Below are positions 13,870-25,004 of a stretch of 64,000 nt of DNA, piece after piece. The notes under the pieces were generated by a model. The model saw only the letters and a list, made by a program, of their open reading frames with translations. It made no database searches and was not told where the DNA came from. This DNA comes from Acanthacorydalis orientalis (taxonomy: Eukaryota; Arthropoda; Insecta; Megaloptera; Corydalidae), in contig CM068321.1 of the NCBI GenBank assembly GCA_034766995.1, positions 16,078,526 through 16,142,525 of the forward strand, read 5' to 3'. The translations under genes were made by a program, and so were the position numbers. Numbering within the stretch: position 1 is the first letter of the stretch; each line of letters starts with the position of its first letter.

Positions 13870-15290
13870 TAAATTTTAATGTTGGTATTAAACAATGATT
13901 TATTGTTAGCTTAAAATGTACTAAAGTCGAATTAAAATAGGAACATGACCCTAATCGTTCTTCGAGCTTTGGTGTTTACAAGTGTATATTTTTTATCGAT
14001 TTAAATGAAACAAAACTTAGTTTCTTGAAATAATAAAAAAAAATTAGCAAAAACTAAGTCTGAATTTTTCTTTCAACAAAGTGATTTTTTTTAGAATAAT
14101 ATAAAAACTATTTAATGATTTATATTTATTCCATTATCATTAAATGTTTATAAATATTGAAGTAATTTAAAATATTCTTTTCGGATAATTTGTTCTTAAT
14201 TACTATTTAAATTGTTTTAATTTTTAGACAAAATATTTTGTTGAATCAGTTTTCATAATAAAATATTATTTTGTAAAATGGTATTTTTTTTTAAATAGTA
14301 TGAAAAAATTTTTTCCAAAGAACAAATTTGTATTAATTTTAAAAATATTATAATTTAAAAATTTATAAATGAAATTAAATATATTCAGATCAGTTTCAAT
14401 AATGTTATTGAAATATTTATTAACATAAATCTAACTGATTTTTCATTAAAATTGATTACATACTTTCATTAATATTTTGAATATGGTTTTTAATGAAAAC
14501 ATTTTTAAATGTTAAACTCAATCTATAAAATGTCAATTATAGCCGAGAAACGAAATTAATAAATTTCATAAAAGACCGTCGGATTCCAGTGATGATAAAG
14601 TAATTTCAATGAAAATTTAATAAAATTATTTTTCTTTATGATAGAAATATGTTTATATATTCTTACAAATTCTTGTATATTAAAGTAATTATAAATATAA
14701 AACAGTAAATCTTAAATATAATTTAATTTTTATCCGAGAGACAAGATAATTTACAAATAAAATATTTAAATTAATTCAATATAACACAAGATACAAAACA
14801 TTTTATAAATTGAATTTCAAGCAGATTATTTCTGAAAATACTATTAATTTAGCTTTTGCAAGTTCGAGGTCGAATTAAATAGTCATTGATTATCAGATTA
14901 TGCTACGGTCTACTTGACAAAAGAGTGTCTTTAATATCTCTTTAATGATAAAAAACAAACTATAAAATTTCAATTAAATTCTTGAAAGAAAATTAATAAT
15001 GAATTCAATCAAGCACTCTATTAAGTTCTACAGAGGGAATAAAATAATCTCAATGAAGACATAATACATTTACTTTTTTTGTATTAAAATCTCTATAAAA
15101 ATACTTATCAAGTATATTTTTTAAAATAAATCTATTTGTAATTCTCTGAGTTTTAGTTTTGAGTACGCGTGTACAAACACTAACCTGAAATGAAATCATA
15201 CTTATAAAAACATTAAAATGGACTGAAAACATAAAAGTACAATCTCATGAATATTTTTTTATAATTGTAGAGAAGATACTATCAAAAGAA
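13870..15290. other. A+T-rich non-coding stretch
   Basis: Nothing recognisable apart from a minus-strand acceptor-like tatgatttcatttcag followed by GTTAGT around 15180-15200. Confidence 0.55.
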
Positions 15291-15720
15291 TCCCATTACA
15301 AAAAAATATTTCCATATTTTTGCAAGTACACGTGCACCGATCAGTGCTCTTACACTGAGACGGCAAGCAACGAAATTTACATTCCCTTTATTAGTGTAAT
15401 TATTCCAACAGGTACTAAACTTGTTTGCAAAGTTAGTCTTGTGAGTGAGGTGTTGATGTAGTATACATAAGTTGTTCAAAACTTTCAAACGATTTTCTCT
15501 AACGCATACACCTTAACATTTTCTATACACGTATATGTACAAACTTATGAATTGTTCAATCTGTATTGAGTACAACATACATCTGGGGTCTCTAATATTT
15601 ATAATGAGGTTTAGTTCAACAGAATGGAATGAATTCAAGCTGACACACGGGTCAAAATTATTTTGTCAGATGCAGAGATTTAGTTTTGGAAACGTGAACG
15701 AATTTTCATGTTAATTTAAA
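15290..15720. other. Slightly G+C-richer non-coding patch
   Basis: Contains acacgtgcaccgatcagtgc and tgagacggcaagcaacg, above the local G+C level. A 68-codon minus-strand frame (15282-15488) has no recognisable motif. No splice-bounded exon could be drawn with confidence. Confidence 0.3.
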
Positions 15721-15770
15721 AAGTTTTTGATATACATATACATACACGTACGTACGTGTATAAATTTACA

Positions 15771-15774
15771 TATA

Positions 15775-15836
<62 letters not shown>

Positions 15837-15856
15837 TATTCTATATATATATATAG
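15771..15856. repeat. (TA)n microsatellite with CACACACG interruption
   Basis: About 58 bp of TA repeats followed by cacacacg and a second short TA block. Confidence 0.9.
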
Positions 15857-15859
15857 AAT

Positions 15860-17700
15860 ATATGAAATATTTTATAAAAAATATATACATACATTTCTCA
15901 TTTTGAAATGAATAACAATTCGTAAACAATTAAGTTTTATTAACTATATGGTTCAAAAATTTTATAAAATAAAGTTAGATAGTTTATTAACATTTTTTTT
16001 CTTTATTTGGTACTCCATGTTTTTCGATACTAGCTTTTAAATTTGAATATAATTGATAAAATTAATGGAGGTGAATAAATATGTTTACATTTTATTTTAT
16101 TTGTATTAAAGGGTTTTATATTTATATTTACACATAAATTTACGTATACATTCATTTAAATACATACGTATATATATCATTGTATGTATATGCGACACTT
16201 TATATATACAAGCATATTTATTTTAATTATTAATAGAAAAGGCAAGTAATTTTTCACAAAAAAATTATTCTACATGTCAAAAATTATTATGGATTGATTA
16301 AAATTTTTTTGTGGTTTCTGGAGTAACACAATATTTTATTTGTGAATGTGGATTCAGGCATCATTTTAGAATTGTGTGAAAGCATATAATTACTTTATGT
16401 TCCCCAATCATTGTTTTTTACAAATATATGTGAGTGAAATTTAATTTGGAAAAATAAATTATTATTTACTCAGATACCTATAACTAATATGGGTATGTTA
16501 ATTTTTTTCTAGAATAAAAACACAAATTACAAAAAACCTAAAATATTCAATAAAATATTATTGATTATTTTCGATTCTTACTTATATTTATCTGCATGGC
16601 GATGCAACTATTTTTAGAGAACCAAGGCACAGAAAATCTGTATCAATATGATTATAAATTAAAAATTAATATGCTCAAATATGTTCAATAAGTGATATTA
16701 TTGATTAAAAATAACCAATAATCATTTATTAAAAATTTATAATCAGATTACTTCTTAATTTTTTTAAAAACATGTTATTCGACAACATTCAATTTTTATA
16801 AAGCATTAGAAATGTATTAAAGAAAAATACATAAATCATTTCCTTGGAAGCAAAAAACACCATCAACTTAAAAAATTCTAATTAATCCTAATTCGATATG
16901 TTTTTGAAGAAATGAAGATTAAAAATCTCATAAAAATACAGATACTAATTTTTTATGTAAAGATTATATTTAAAATATATTTAATTAAGTCATAAAAATG
17001 AACTTTAAACAAAAAACTTCAACAAAATCGACACTTTTACTCACTCCACATGTAAATAAAATTATACGATAACAAATATCACTGTCGTAGAGATTTCCCA
17101 AGATTCGTTGTTGAAAATACTCTTTTTCGTCACGTTTATCAACGTATTATTAAATATAAGTGATATCAAAACACGTAGAATAGCGCGATGTTCTGACAAA
17201 ATTCGCCAAAAAACATATGTCCCGTATGCAACGTGACATCATATACTTTTTATTAAGGTAGTTAAATATTTATATTACATTTTTTACGTTTCTAGAGAAG
17301 ACGCAGTGTCTTACAAAAAAATATAGAATGTCTTTATATATTCAAGAAAATGAAATAATGTTGTAGATAAAAGATATTAAGTGAAATTTTCTAGGAAATG
17401 TGAAATTAAAGACATTCTTTTTATTACAATGTCAAATAAAAATGTTTCCATTATGTTATAATACTATTATTTTATATTAAGTATTAAATAGACATTACTC
17501 TTCGCAGTGTTTTTATTTGTTACTTTTATTATACAGTTTCTGAAATTTTAAGATATGTACAGAAGATTAAGAGAAAGAAGTGTATTTTGTTTGAGTAGAA
17601 ATTGATTTTTTATTGTTTAAAATTTATTAATGTCTAATATAATTTAATTATAAATAATTTATATATTTTTTAATAAAATTCATACTTAAAAATTACACAC
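15860..17700. other. A+T-rich non-coding stretch
   Basis: No gene. Around 16690-16745 there is a stretch (aaccaataatcatttatt) resembling, in reverse, part of the dispersed repeat. A modestly CpG-bearing patch lies at 17085-17240 (tgtcgtagag, ttcgtcacg, agcgcgatg). Confidence 0.55.
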
Positions 17701-17708
17701 TTTAAAAA

Positions 17709-17727
17709 TTATATATACATATATGTG

Positions 17728-17795
<68 letters not shown>
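17709..17795. repeat. Long (TA)n microsatellite
   Basis: About 87 bp, beginning tatatacatatatgtgta and becoming pure TA. It is flanked on the left by taaaaattatata and on the right by tataattttta, which are inverted copies of one another. Confidence 0.95.
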
Positions 17796-17800
<5 letters not shown>

Positions 17801-17863
17801 TAATTCTGTGACACATTGAAATGAGTTTTACTAAAAAATATATAAATTATTTATAACTGTACT

Positions 17864-17886
17864 GTTTTATAGTAAGTTACTTATAT

Positions 17887-17957
<71 letters not shown>

Positions 17958-17988
17958 GTATGTATAAGTAAAGTACATACTATAAAAC
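17864..17988. repeat. Imperfect 125-bp palindrome centred on (TA)n
   Basis: The left arm starts gttttatagta..tacttata and runs through acatacatac into TA repeats. The right arm leaves the TA repeats through gtatgtatgtatg and ends tataagtaa..tactataaaac. Reverse-complementing the right arm gives gttttatagta..tacttata, so the arms pair over about 40 nt with only small indels. No target-site duplication is evident. It may be a foldback-type element or a microsatellite-associated inverted duplication. Confidence 0.75.
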
Positions 17989-17999
17989 ATATTCAACTA

Positions 18000-18935
18000 T
18001 ATTAGACTTTCTTATTGCTATTAAATAATTTCAGTAATAAAAAATCGAATGAAATTTAAAATTGTATATTATATATATATATTATATTTATCACTTCTTG
18101 ATGATTAATACATTAATTTGCCAATTATTTTTTAAAGAAGTCGTTTATAAGTATATGATATTAGAAAAATAGTTGTGTACCAAAAAATTAAAAATACATT
18201 ACTTCTACATTTCTAATTTATTAGAAACAAAAGTGTCAAATAACAAATTTTCCAATTAAGAAAATAATTAAACTTATATTTTTTTCATAAAAGTAATCTA
18301 TTCATCAATTTTATAGAAACATGTATATGAACCTTTTTTCGGCGAATAATTTCAAATGTGAAAAGAAATAATTAATTCTATAAATTTTTAATAATTGTGT
18401 TAATTATTATTAAAATTTTAAATTAAATTATAATTTTACATACACAATATGAAAAAAGGTATAGACGATCAACATAAATATATTAAATAATATATAAATA
18501 AATATATATATATATATATATCGCAAAAATATCTGTACAGTTATAAAAAAGTAATAATTAATATATTTAAAAACTGAATATTTTAGAATATATAAAATAT
18601 TTTTTATTTCATAAATATCTTTTTTTAAATAAATAATGCTCTCACATTTAAATATTTAATAACTTTATTAAATTATGACAAAACATTGCTGAACATCTAT
18701 TTTTAATTAAATCATTTTTAAAAGGAATGTATTAATTTTGTATTAATTAAAAAAGAATATACACTTCAAACTAATTAAAATCAAACTGAAATATGTTACA
18801 AAAATATAAGTTATTTAATTAACAAATATACATAAATACATATTCTAGGAAAATTTTACATATCATTTTAAAGTTGAGAATAAAGTATATTTGTGGGAAA
18901 CAAATGAGATATTTTTGAATAGTTATTTTTCTTCA
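18000..18935. other. A+T-rich non-coding stretch
   Basis: Nothing recognisable; short TA runs near 18068-18084 and 18501-18522. Confidence 0.6.
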
Positions 18936-18938
18936 TAC

Positions 18939-18980
<42 letters not shown>
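18939..18980. repeat. (TA)n microsatellite
   Basis: About twenty TA units, translated in an apparent 61-codon plus-strand frame that I reject as a gene. Confidence 0.95.
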
Positions 18981-18983
<3 letters not shown>

Positions 18984-18984
18984 T

Positions 18985-20740
18985 GTTCTTTAAACTGTAG
19001 ACATAATTCAATAATTTTCATTAACAGGGAAAATGAACAACAAATATCTCAGGTTTTTGTGATTAAAAAACATTAATATTTATAATCAATGTTGTGTATA
19101 CATAAATATGAATTACTTTAATTAACTTCAGAAATTAACCATCAGCTCTAAAAGTTATTATTGTTCATCATTTTGTTAATGACTTTTTACTTATGAAGCC
19201 ATTTAATAGCAAAACTAAATGCTTGAAGGTTGATGGTAATAAGTACTAGCATTACTTATTTTTTAACGTATTATATACTAATAATGTCAGAAGTTATATT
19301 GGTTTACAGTTAATAATATATTGATTCAAATTTGTAGTTTCTGAAGTAATAGTGTAAATTTATTTTCACAATTATATATATATATATATAGCCTACTTGC
19401 TGAAAAAGAAATATATTACTTTTTGTACTGTTAAATGATTTGTATCTACAGTTTCAAACCGTAATGTATGGAAAATAATTAATCGATATAAAATATTAAT
19501 TACACGTACCAACTTTCTGTCAAACACAAAAAAACAACGAAAAAAAGAATAATAAAAAGCCATATTATTTTCGAACACATTGCAGATGAGCTTTATGAAA
19601 CAGTATAAAATTGTCCACGAATCGTAATAAATGTAATTTATTGGCTATATTAACGGAGATACACGGTTTTGTGGTAAAAAAGCCTTTTTTATAATGGCAT
19701 TTTCTATATCGAATAACCGAGTTATACGTTACTTGTACTATATGGTTTTTCCAAGAGAACATGTTTTTCTCTTCAAAATTTATGTGTATGTTTCGCTGTG
19801 GCCATTAAATTAATTGTAAAATTGTTTGCGTACTTTTTTATAAATAATATAGTACTGAAATCATGACCGTTAATTATAAAACAGGTTTTTATTTTCTTCA
19901 AGTGACTGGAGTTTAAAGCAAAAGATTTTCATTTTCTTGATGCAGGATCACGTTGTTTGTAAATATTTTATTAAGAACTTCTTTTCGGATGGCGTGAACT
20001 TTATTTGTTTTAAATTAGATAATGAATATTATATTATGTAAAATGGAATAGCTGTGTTTCTTAAGATGTTCATGGTCTTGGAAAAAATTTTTCTCAACGT
20101 TAAACTTATATTTTCAGGTATACTTTGTGTAGATTCATTTTTTTTCATTTACTTTTTACATATAATACATTGTAAATACATTCACATCTGTTTTCGGTTC
20201 TCAAACTTTTTTCATCATTTTTTTCTCACAAATACTCTTTTCCAAATACAATTCTTGATTGAAATACATTTTAAAATTTATATTATTGATTATTAATCCA
20301 TTTTATTTGTATTTGTAACAGTTTACATGTTTAACAATTATAAATATAAAAAATACATAGAGTTACTATTAATGCTCTTTGCATATTCATAAAAAAGGCT
20401 TTGTGAAAATAAGGACGAGGTCTCCAAAAATGTAAATGATAGACATCTAATAATAGGTAAATCAATTTTTTATGTATGAATTCTTTATTAATATAATTTA
20501 TTTTATAACATTTTATAGCCTTTTAATATATATGACTATAATATATAAGTAACATATTAAAATATCTAAGTATCTAATTGAAATTTTTAAGTAGATATTG
20601 AAGTTTTGATGAGATAAATGTAATATTAATATACCATATTGATCAAAATAACATTAGTTTGAGTATATATGAAACTGTTACATTTTAACGTGATCTACTT
20701 TCATACCCACGAATGTTTTTCTAGCCTAATATATGAAATG
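18985..20740. other. A+T-rich non-coding stretch
   Basis: No gene seen. Open frames at 19393-19762 (minus) and 20054-20296 (plus) lack recognisable motifs. A plus-strand acceptor-like cttatattttcag followed by GTATAC sits at about 20106-20123. Confidence 0.55.
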
Positions 20741-20746
20741 TATTGT

Positions 20747-20878
<132 letters not shown>

Positions 20879-20879
20879 T

Positions 20880-22020
20880 GGTGTGTGCACACATGTATAT
20901 CATAAGATTGATCGTAAGCGATTTTGTAGATTCTTAGGCTCATTATATATTTTCTCGTTCACGATTCTTTTCAAATCTAGAGAACGTTATTTAAAATCCG
21001 TTTATAGCGTTACAAGTTTTGCAATTTTCATGCTATTTTTCACATTGTTAGCGTATCATATCAGTTGTATACTCATATATATATATATATAAATATATAT
21101 ATATATACATATTGACATGGTAATCATTTTTAGATTGTAAATATTTTGAGCGATTGCTTTTAATGCAAATATATAGAGTGGACCTCAATTCATGTTATTG
21201 AAAAATAAAACAAAAAAGTATTAAGTTTAAAAGAATTAAAGATGTTTATGATTGAAATGACTTATTGAGATATTAACAAATATATTTTATTTAATTCAAT
21301 GAAATTGAATTAGTGTACTTTTGCTATTTAAATTTATAATTTTCGTTTTAGTTTTCGAGTTATATTTTTTTATTAACATTATTTTTGATAAAGTGTAAAT
21401 CAAATTACTAAATGTATAATTAATAATAATATAAATCAAAAAATTATATAATATTATTATTTATATTAAAAAAGCATGGTTTGGTACAGAAAAATCTATA
21501 TTTTTGTACTTTCCTTTTTTGTATTATATGCTCTAAGAATAATAGTCGCTTTCTTATGATTTTCAGTGTTATGCTGCAAAAAAATGTTATTCTTAAATTC
21601 AATCTATTAAAATCACGTTTCACCAAAAATGGTTTTTTCAAAGAAATAGATTTTTGTAAAAATTGAATCTGGAATAGGTAAATGGCATAAGAATTATAAT
21701 TGTAATGTACAAAAACAATAATGAAAAATCAGTAATTGAACATTTTTAATCACAAAAAATGTTTGATAATTAAGCGAGTGAAAAATTCATTTATGGAACA
21801 ATTATATAATTTTAATATACTCAACTATATATACATATAATACAATAATATTTCTTTAATTTTTTGAATCACAATTTGTAATTGAAATTTGTTTAAAATA
21901 CACATCTTTATTATTAACTATAACTATATGCAAATATTATAAAAGAAAATCGATACAATATTTTTTAGAAATATGTAATGTGTTTTTAAAATTAATGATA
22001 ACAAAACCAAAATGACTTTA
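20880..22020. other. A+T-rich non-coding stretch
   Basis: Contains a short TA array at 21074-21112 and a dispersed-repeat copy at 21722-21792. Otherwise I recognise nothing. Overlapping frames on both strands at 21444-21666 have no family signature. Confidence 0.55.
21722..21792 (-). repeat. Dispersed degenerate repeat, copy 3
   Basis: In reverse complement it reads tttttcactcgcttaatta, then tttgtgattaaaaatgttc, then aattactga, in the same order as the copy near 48918. Confidence 0.45.
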
Positions 22021-22028
22021 AAACTTAC

Positions 22029-22096
22029 CTCTCCGTTGTATATATTCGTGTTTGATTGTAGCTTCCTTTATATTGAAATAACATCGAAACACTTAC
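22029..22096 (-). other. Candidate 68-nt exon beginning with GTAAGT (recursive-splicing exon)
   Basis: On the minus strand a pyrimidine tract (ttttttttctttttcag) ends at 22097, and the next six bases, 22096-22091, are GTAAGT, a perfect 5' splice site. The exon would end at 22029 in GGAGAG, followed by a second perfect donor GTAAGT at 22028-22023. A branchpoint-like tctaaaaa lies about 30 nt upstream of the acceptor. A juxtaposed acceptor and donor is the hallmark of a recursive splice site in long introns, and a downstream donor defines the associated exon. Only the first frame is open (Val-Ser-Val-Ser-Met-Leu at the start, Tyr-Thr-Thr-Glu at the end). Because 68 is not a multiple of three, inclusion in an mRNA would shift the frame. 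It could instead be an ordinary coding or non-coding cassette exon. Host gene unknown; it would be transcribed on the minus strand. Confidence 0.5.
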
Positions 22097-22125
22097 CTGA
22101 AAAAGAAAAAAAATTATATCTTTAT
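22097..22125 (-). promoter_or_regulatory. Strong 3' splice site joined to a 5' splice site
   Basis: The acceptor half consists of a run of T interrupted by one C, then CTTTTTCAG. It is joined with no spacer to the donor GTAAGT, which is the ratchet-point arrangement (pyrimidine tract, CAG, then GTAAGT). Confidence 0.55.
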
Positions 22126-22129
22126 TTTT

Positions 22130-22335
22130 AGACATATTTGGAAGTATGACTTCATAAAAAATTTTTATTAAATTATGTCAAAACAATGTGTAAAAATAAA
22201 CATATTTTTGTATAATTAATTAGCATTATGTAGAATTGTAAAATTCTATTATTAAATAGTCTGAATTACATACAAATACTTTTAGATTAAATTTAAAGAC
22301 TTAAATTTAACTTTTGTAGTATATGTTTATATTTA
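22130..22335. other. A+T-rich flank of the splice-signal pair
   Basis: No exon-like open sequence or further strong acceptor immediately upstream (minus strand) of the candidate exon. Confidence 0.5.
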
Positions 22336-22338
22336 CAT

Positions 22339-22386
<48 letters not shown>
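22336..22386. repeat. (TA)n microsatellite
   Basis: TA array with one phase break (ataata). Confidence 0.92.
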
Positions 22387-22388
<2 letters not shown>

Positions 22389-22558
22389 AATTTATTATAA
22401 AATTTAAACTATGACTATCTCAGAAATTAAAATATTAACTATTTGAATATATTAGAATATGTGAACAATTGTTAAATACTTTATATATTTTAATATAAAT
22501 AAATGGTATGAAATAATATTTGAATAAAAATAACAAAGTATGTGTTTTATTCCTATTA

Positions 22559-22559
<1 letters not shown>

Positions 22560-22590
<31 letters not shown>
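22560..22590. repeat. (TA)n microsatellite
   Basis: About fifteen units, the first of three TA arrays within 600 bp. Confidence 0.92.
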
Positions 22591-22593
<3 letters not shown>

Positions 22594-22848
22594 TATGTAT
22601 ATTGAATTAATAATTATTTATTTTGTGGCTGCCTCAAAATTTACTCTACGTTCTGATTTCTCTCGCCGTTTCATGATTGGTTTTACAACAACTTTAGGCA
22701 TTTCAAATATTTACATATTGGAGTATATTTCAAAATATAAACAAATTGTTCTAGTCATAATGTTCATAATAATCAATAAACGAACAGTTTTCTTATATTA
22801 CATTTTAATTGTGTACTTACACAGAAATAACAGCACACAAATTAATGT

Positions 22849-22868
22849 TATATATATATATATATATC

Positions 22869-22924
<56 letters not shown>
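22849..22924. repeat. (TA)n microsatellite
   Basis: About 75 bp with a single tctaca interruption. It forms the C-terminal part of an apparent 136-codon frame (22520-22930) that I do not accept as a gene. Confidence 0.93.
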
Positions 22925-22926
<2 letters not shown>

Positions 22927-22929
22927 CTA

Positions 22930-24490
22930 AGTATAAAAAACATGTAGCTTCAGGGAATATGTAATTCATTTTTCGAGTATTATCATATTTTTAAATAAAT
23001 AGACATGATTATAAATGACTTTATTGATAAACATTTTAACAATACTACAAAAATGAAACTAGGTTATAATTCTTAACTTGTGAAATACTCTAGATAACAG
23101 CATAATAATTTGTTATTATGTTAAAATCGAAGGAATGACATATAAAAGCAATTCAGAAAAAATAATTTAGTATTTAAAATATTATTTGTGTTATATATAT
23201 ACAGTATTTAGGTTAATTCTTAGGTCTTCTATGCTTTTTTTATTATAATATATTAATATATGTAATTTTATAAATTCTAGTAATTTATCCTCCTTAAATT
23301 TGAAGTTGTCTATATCAATTAATATAAAAAATATTAAAAAGAATGTAAAAAAAAAGTACAAATTATATCATTAATTCGGAAAAAGTAATGCGTGAAAAGA
23401 AGATTCATAAAAATTCATATACAAAAATAAAAGAGAGATCATTTCAGGCAAAAAATATGCAATGTGTGAATTCATTAATCTTATAATCCATTAAATTAAG
23501 TTAATAATACTAAATTTTGTTTACCAGTATGAAAATTATCAGTAACAGATAAAATCAAAACAAATTATTATTAAATGTTTCATTGTTCACAAGATATCAA
23601 CTTCATTTCATGTTATTCGATCTGAATTTATCTCTACGCAATTTTTTTCGGCAGCTAGGAAATTAAATCGAATTAATGATATTTTTTCTTAGAAATATTT
23701 TTATAAATACTCGTTGAAGGCCATATCAAAGACAATGGTTGAACTTCAACACTTGTTATATATAATTTTTTTTATTGAAAACTGCGATACTTACCTTATT
23801 TTAATTAAAGCTCTACAGCTAAGAATTTTTTAATTATATTGTACTAGTCTAGAATTAAAAAGTAAACATTTTAAATGTGCAAGTTTTCAAAATAAACTTC
23901 AATGTTTTAATTCTAAAAGTAACTTCTTTATACGCATTATATAATATTAAAAAATATTTAGAGAATTTAAAATTAATAAACAATTTATTTTATTCGTTAT
24001 AATAATTACTAGTCTGTAAATAATTTTAAAAGATAAATCTTTTATTGTTACAATTTTGAACAAGAAATAATAAATATATTTAATTAAAAAAATACAGTCG
24101 TTACTAACTACTTCTTCAAACAGTCTAATGTAACAGTTTTTAAAAATAAGTAATATTAATTTTATAATACTAATAAATTTAAAAATTTATTCGAAATAAA
24201 ATTTTGTCATTTTTGAACATAAAAATTAATTATTTAAAGAAATATTGTTTATAATTTTTTACTAACATAATTTTAATTCATGTTTCTTTATGTTTTTTAC
24301 GCAAACTTGTTTAATAATAAATTTATTAAATCTACATTATCTTCAAAAAATATTTCATTATAAATATGTAATAAAAATACTTTTTAATTTATTTATTCTT
24401 TACAGAAAACTAAATTAATTTAATTACAGAATAATAGAAATAAAACTATAAATTAAACTTTCGTCCTATTTTTGGAATAAATATATTTAC
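22930..24490. other. A+T-rich non-coding stretch
   Basis: No gene. It contains a weak minus-strand 24-nt exon candidate at 23795-23818 (acceptor attcttag, donor AAG|GTAAGTAT), listed under findings. Confidence 0.55.
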
Positions 24491-24494
24491 ATAA

Positions 24495-24497
<3 letters not shown>

Positions 24498-24540
<43 letters not shown>

Positions 24541-24546
24541 TATATT

Positions 24547-24610
<64 letters not shown>
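24498..24610. repeat. Long compound (TA)n microsatellite
   Basis: About 113 bp, with interruptions tacaca, ttta and tgta. Confidence 0.95.
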
Positions 24611-24612
<2 letters not shown>

Positions 24613-24649
24613 GTATATAAATTAAGTGTTGTTTTTCTCCCAAGCTGCT

Positions 24650-25000
24650 ATTTATAAAAAAATCGATCCATCTCCATAGAGATAAAAATCTCTAATACAA
24701 AACTAACTGCACTTGAAATTTCCATCCGTCATTTCATTTCTCGGTAAAGAAATTCTTGCTGTTCGTTTTTGCACACTCTGTAAATACATCCGTCCAATAT
24801 TCTATCTATAGATCATCTGTAGAATACGATACAAGTAGCACCAGTATAAAACGGCCACTTCTCAGCATAGATTACTGCAAAACCTCTTATGCTTTAAAAA
24901 CGATTCTCGTTTAACTCCACACAGGATATTTTCAAGAAACTTCTTTACGCTAATCCTGCATTCATATTGTCGTCTTTGTTACACATATACAATGTTATAG
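24650..25000. promoter_or_regulatory. G+C-richer island
   Basis: Above-background C and G content with words such as ccatccgtcatttc, acatccgtccaat, aaacggccacttctc and taatcctgcattc. No long open frame. A tataaaa at 24845 and a tcag at 24862 are only 17 nt apart, too close for a TATA-initiator pair, so no promoter is called. Enhancer-like or conserved element is speculation. Confidence 0.2.
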
Positions 25001-25004
25001 AACG

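Noticed and set aside
14855..14880. tRNA B-box-like aagttcgaggtcgaatta
   Set aside because: No A-box at the right distance and no cloverleaf stems; no other tRNA candidates were found.
22520..22930. 136-codon plus-strand open frame, the longest seen
   Set aside because: It begins and ends in TA arrays, and the middle 70 residues have A+T-rich composition without recognisable motifs. A chance bridge between arrays is more likely.
24841..24870. TATA box plus initiator (tataaaa and tcag)
   Set aside because: The spacing is about 17 nt instead of about 30, so it does not fit a core promoter.
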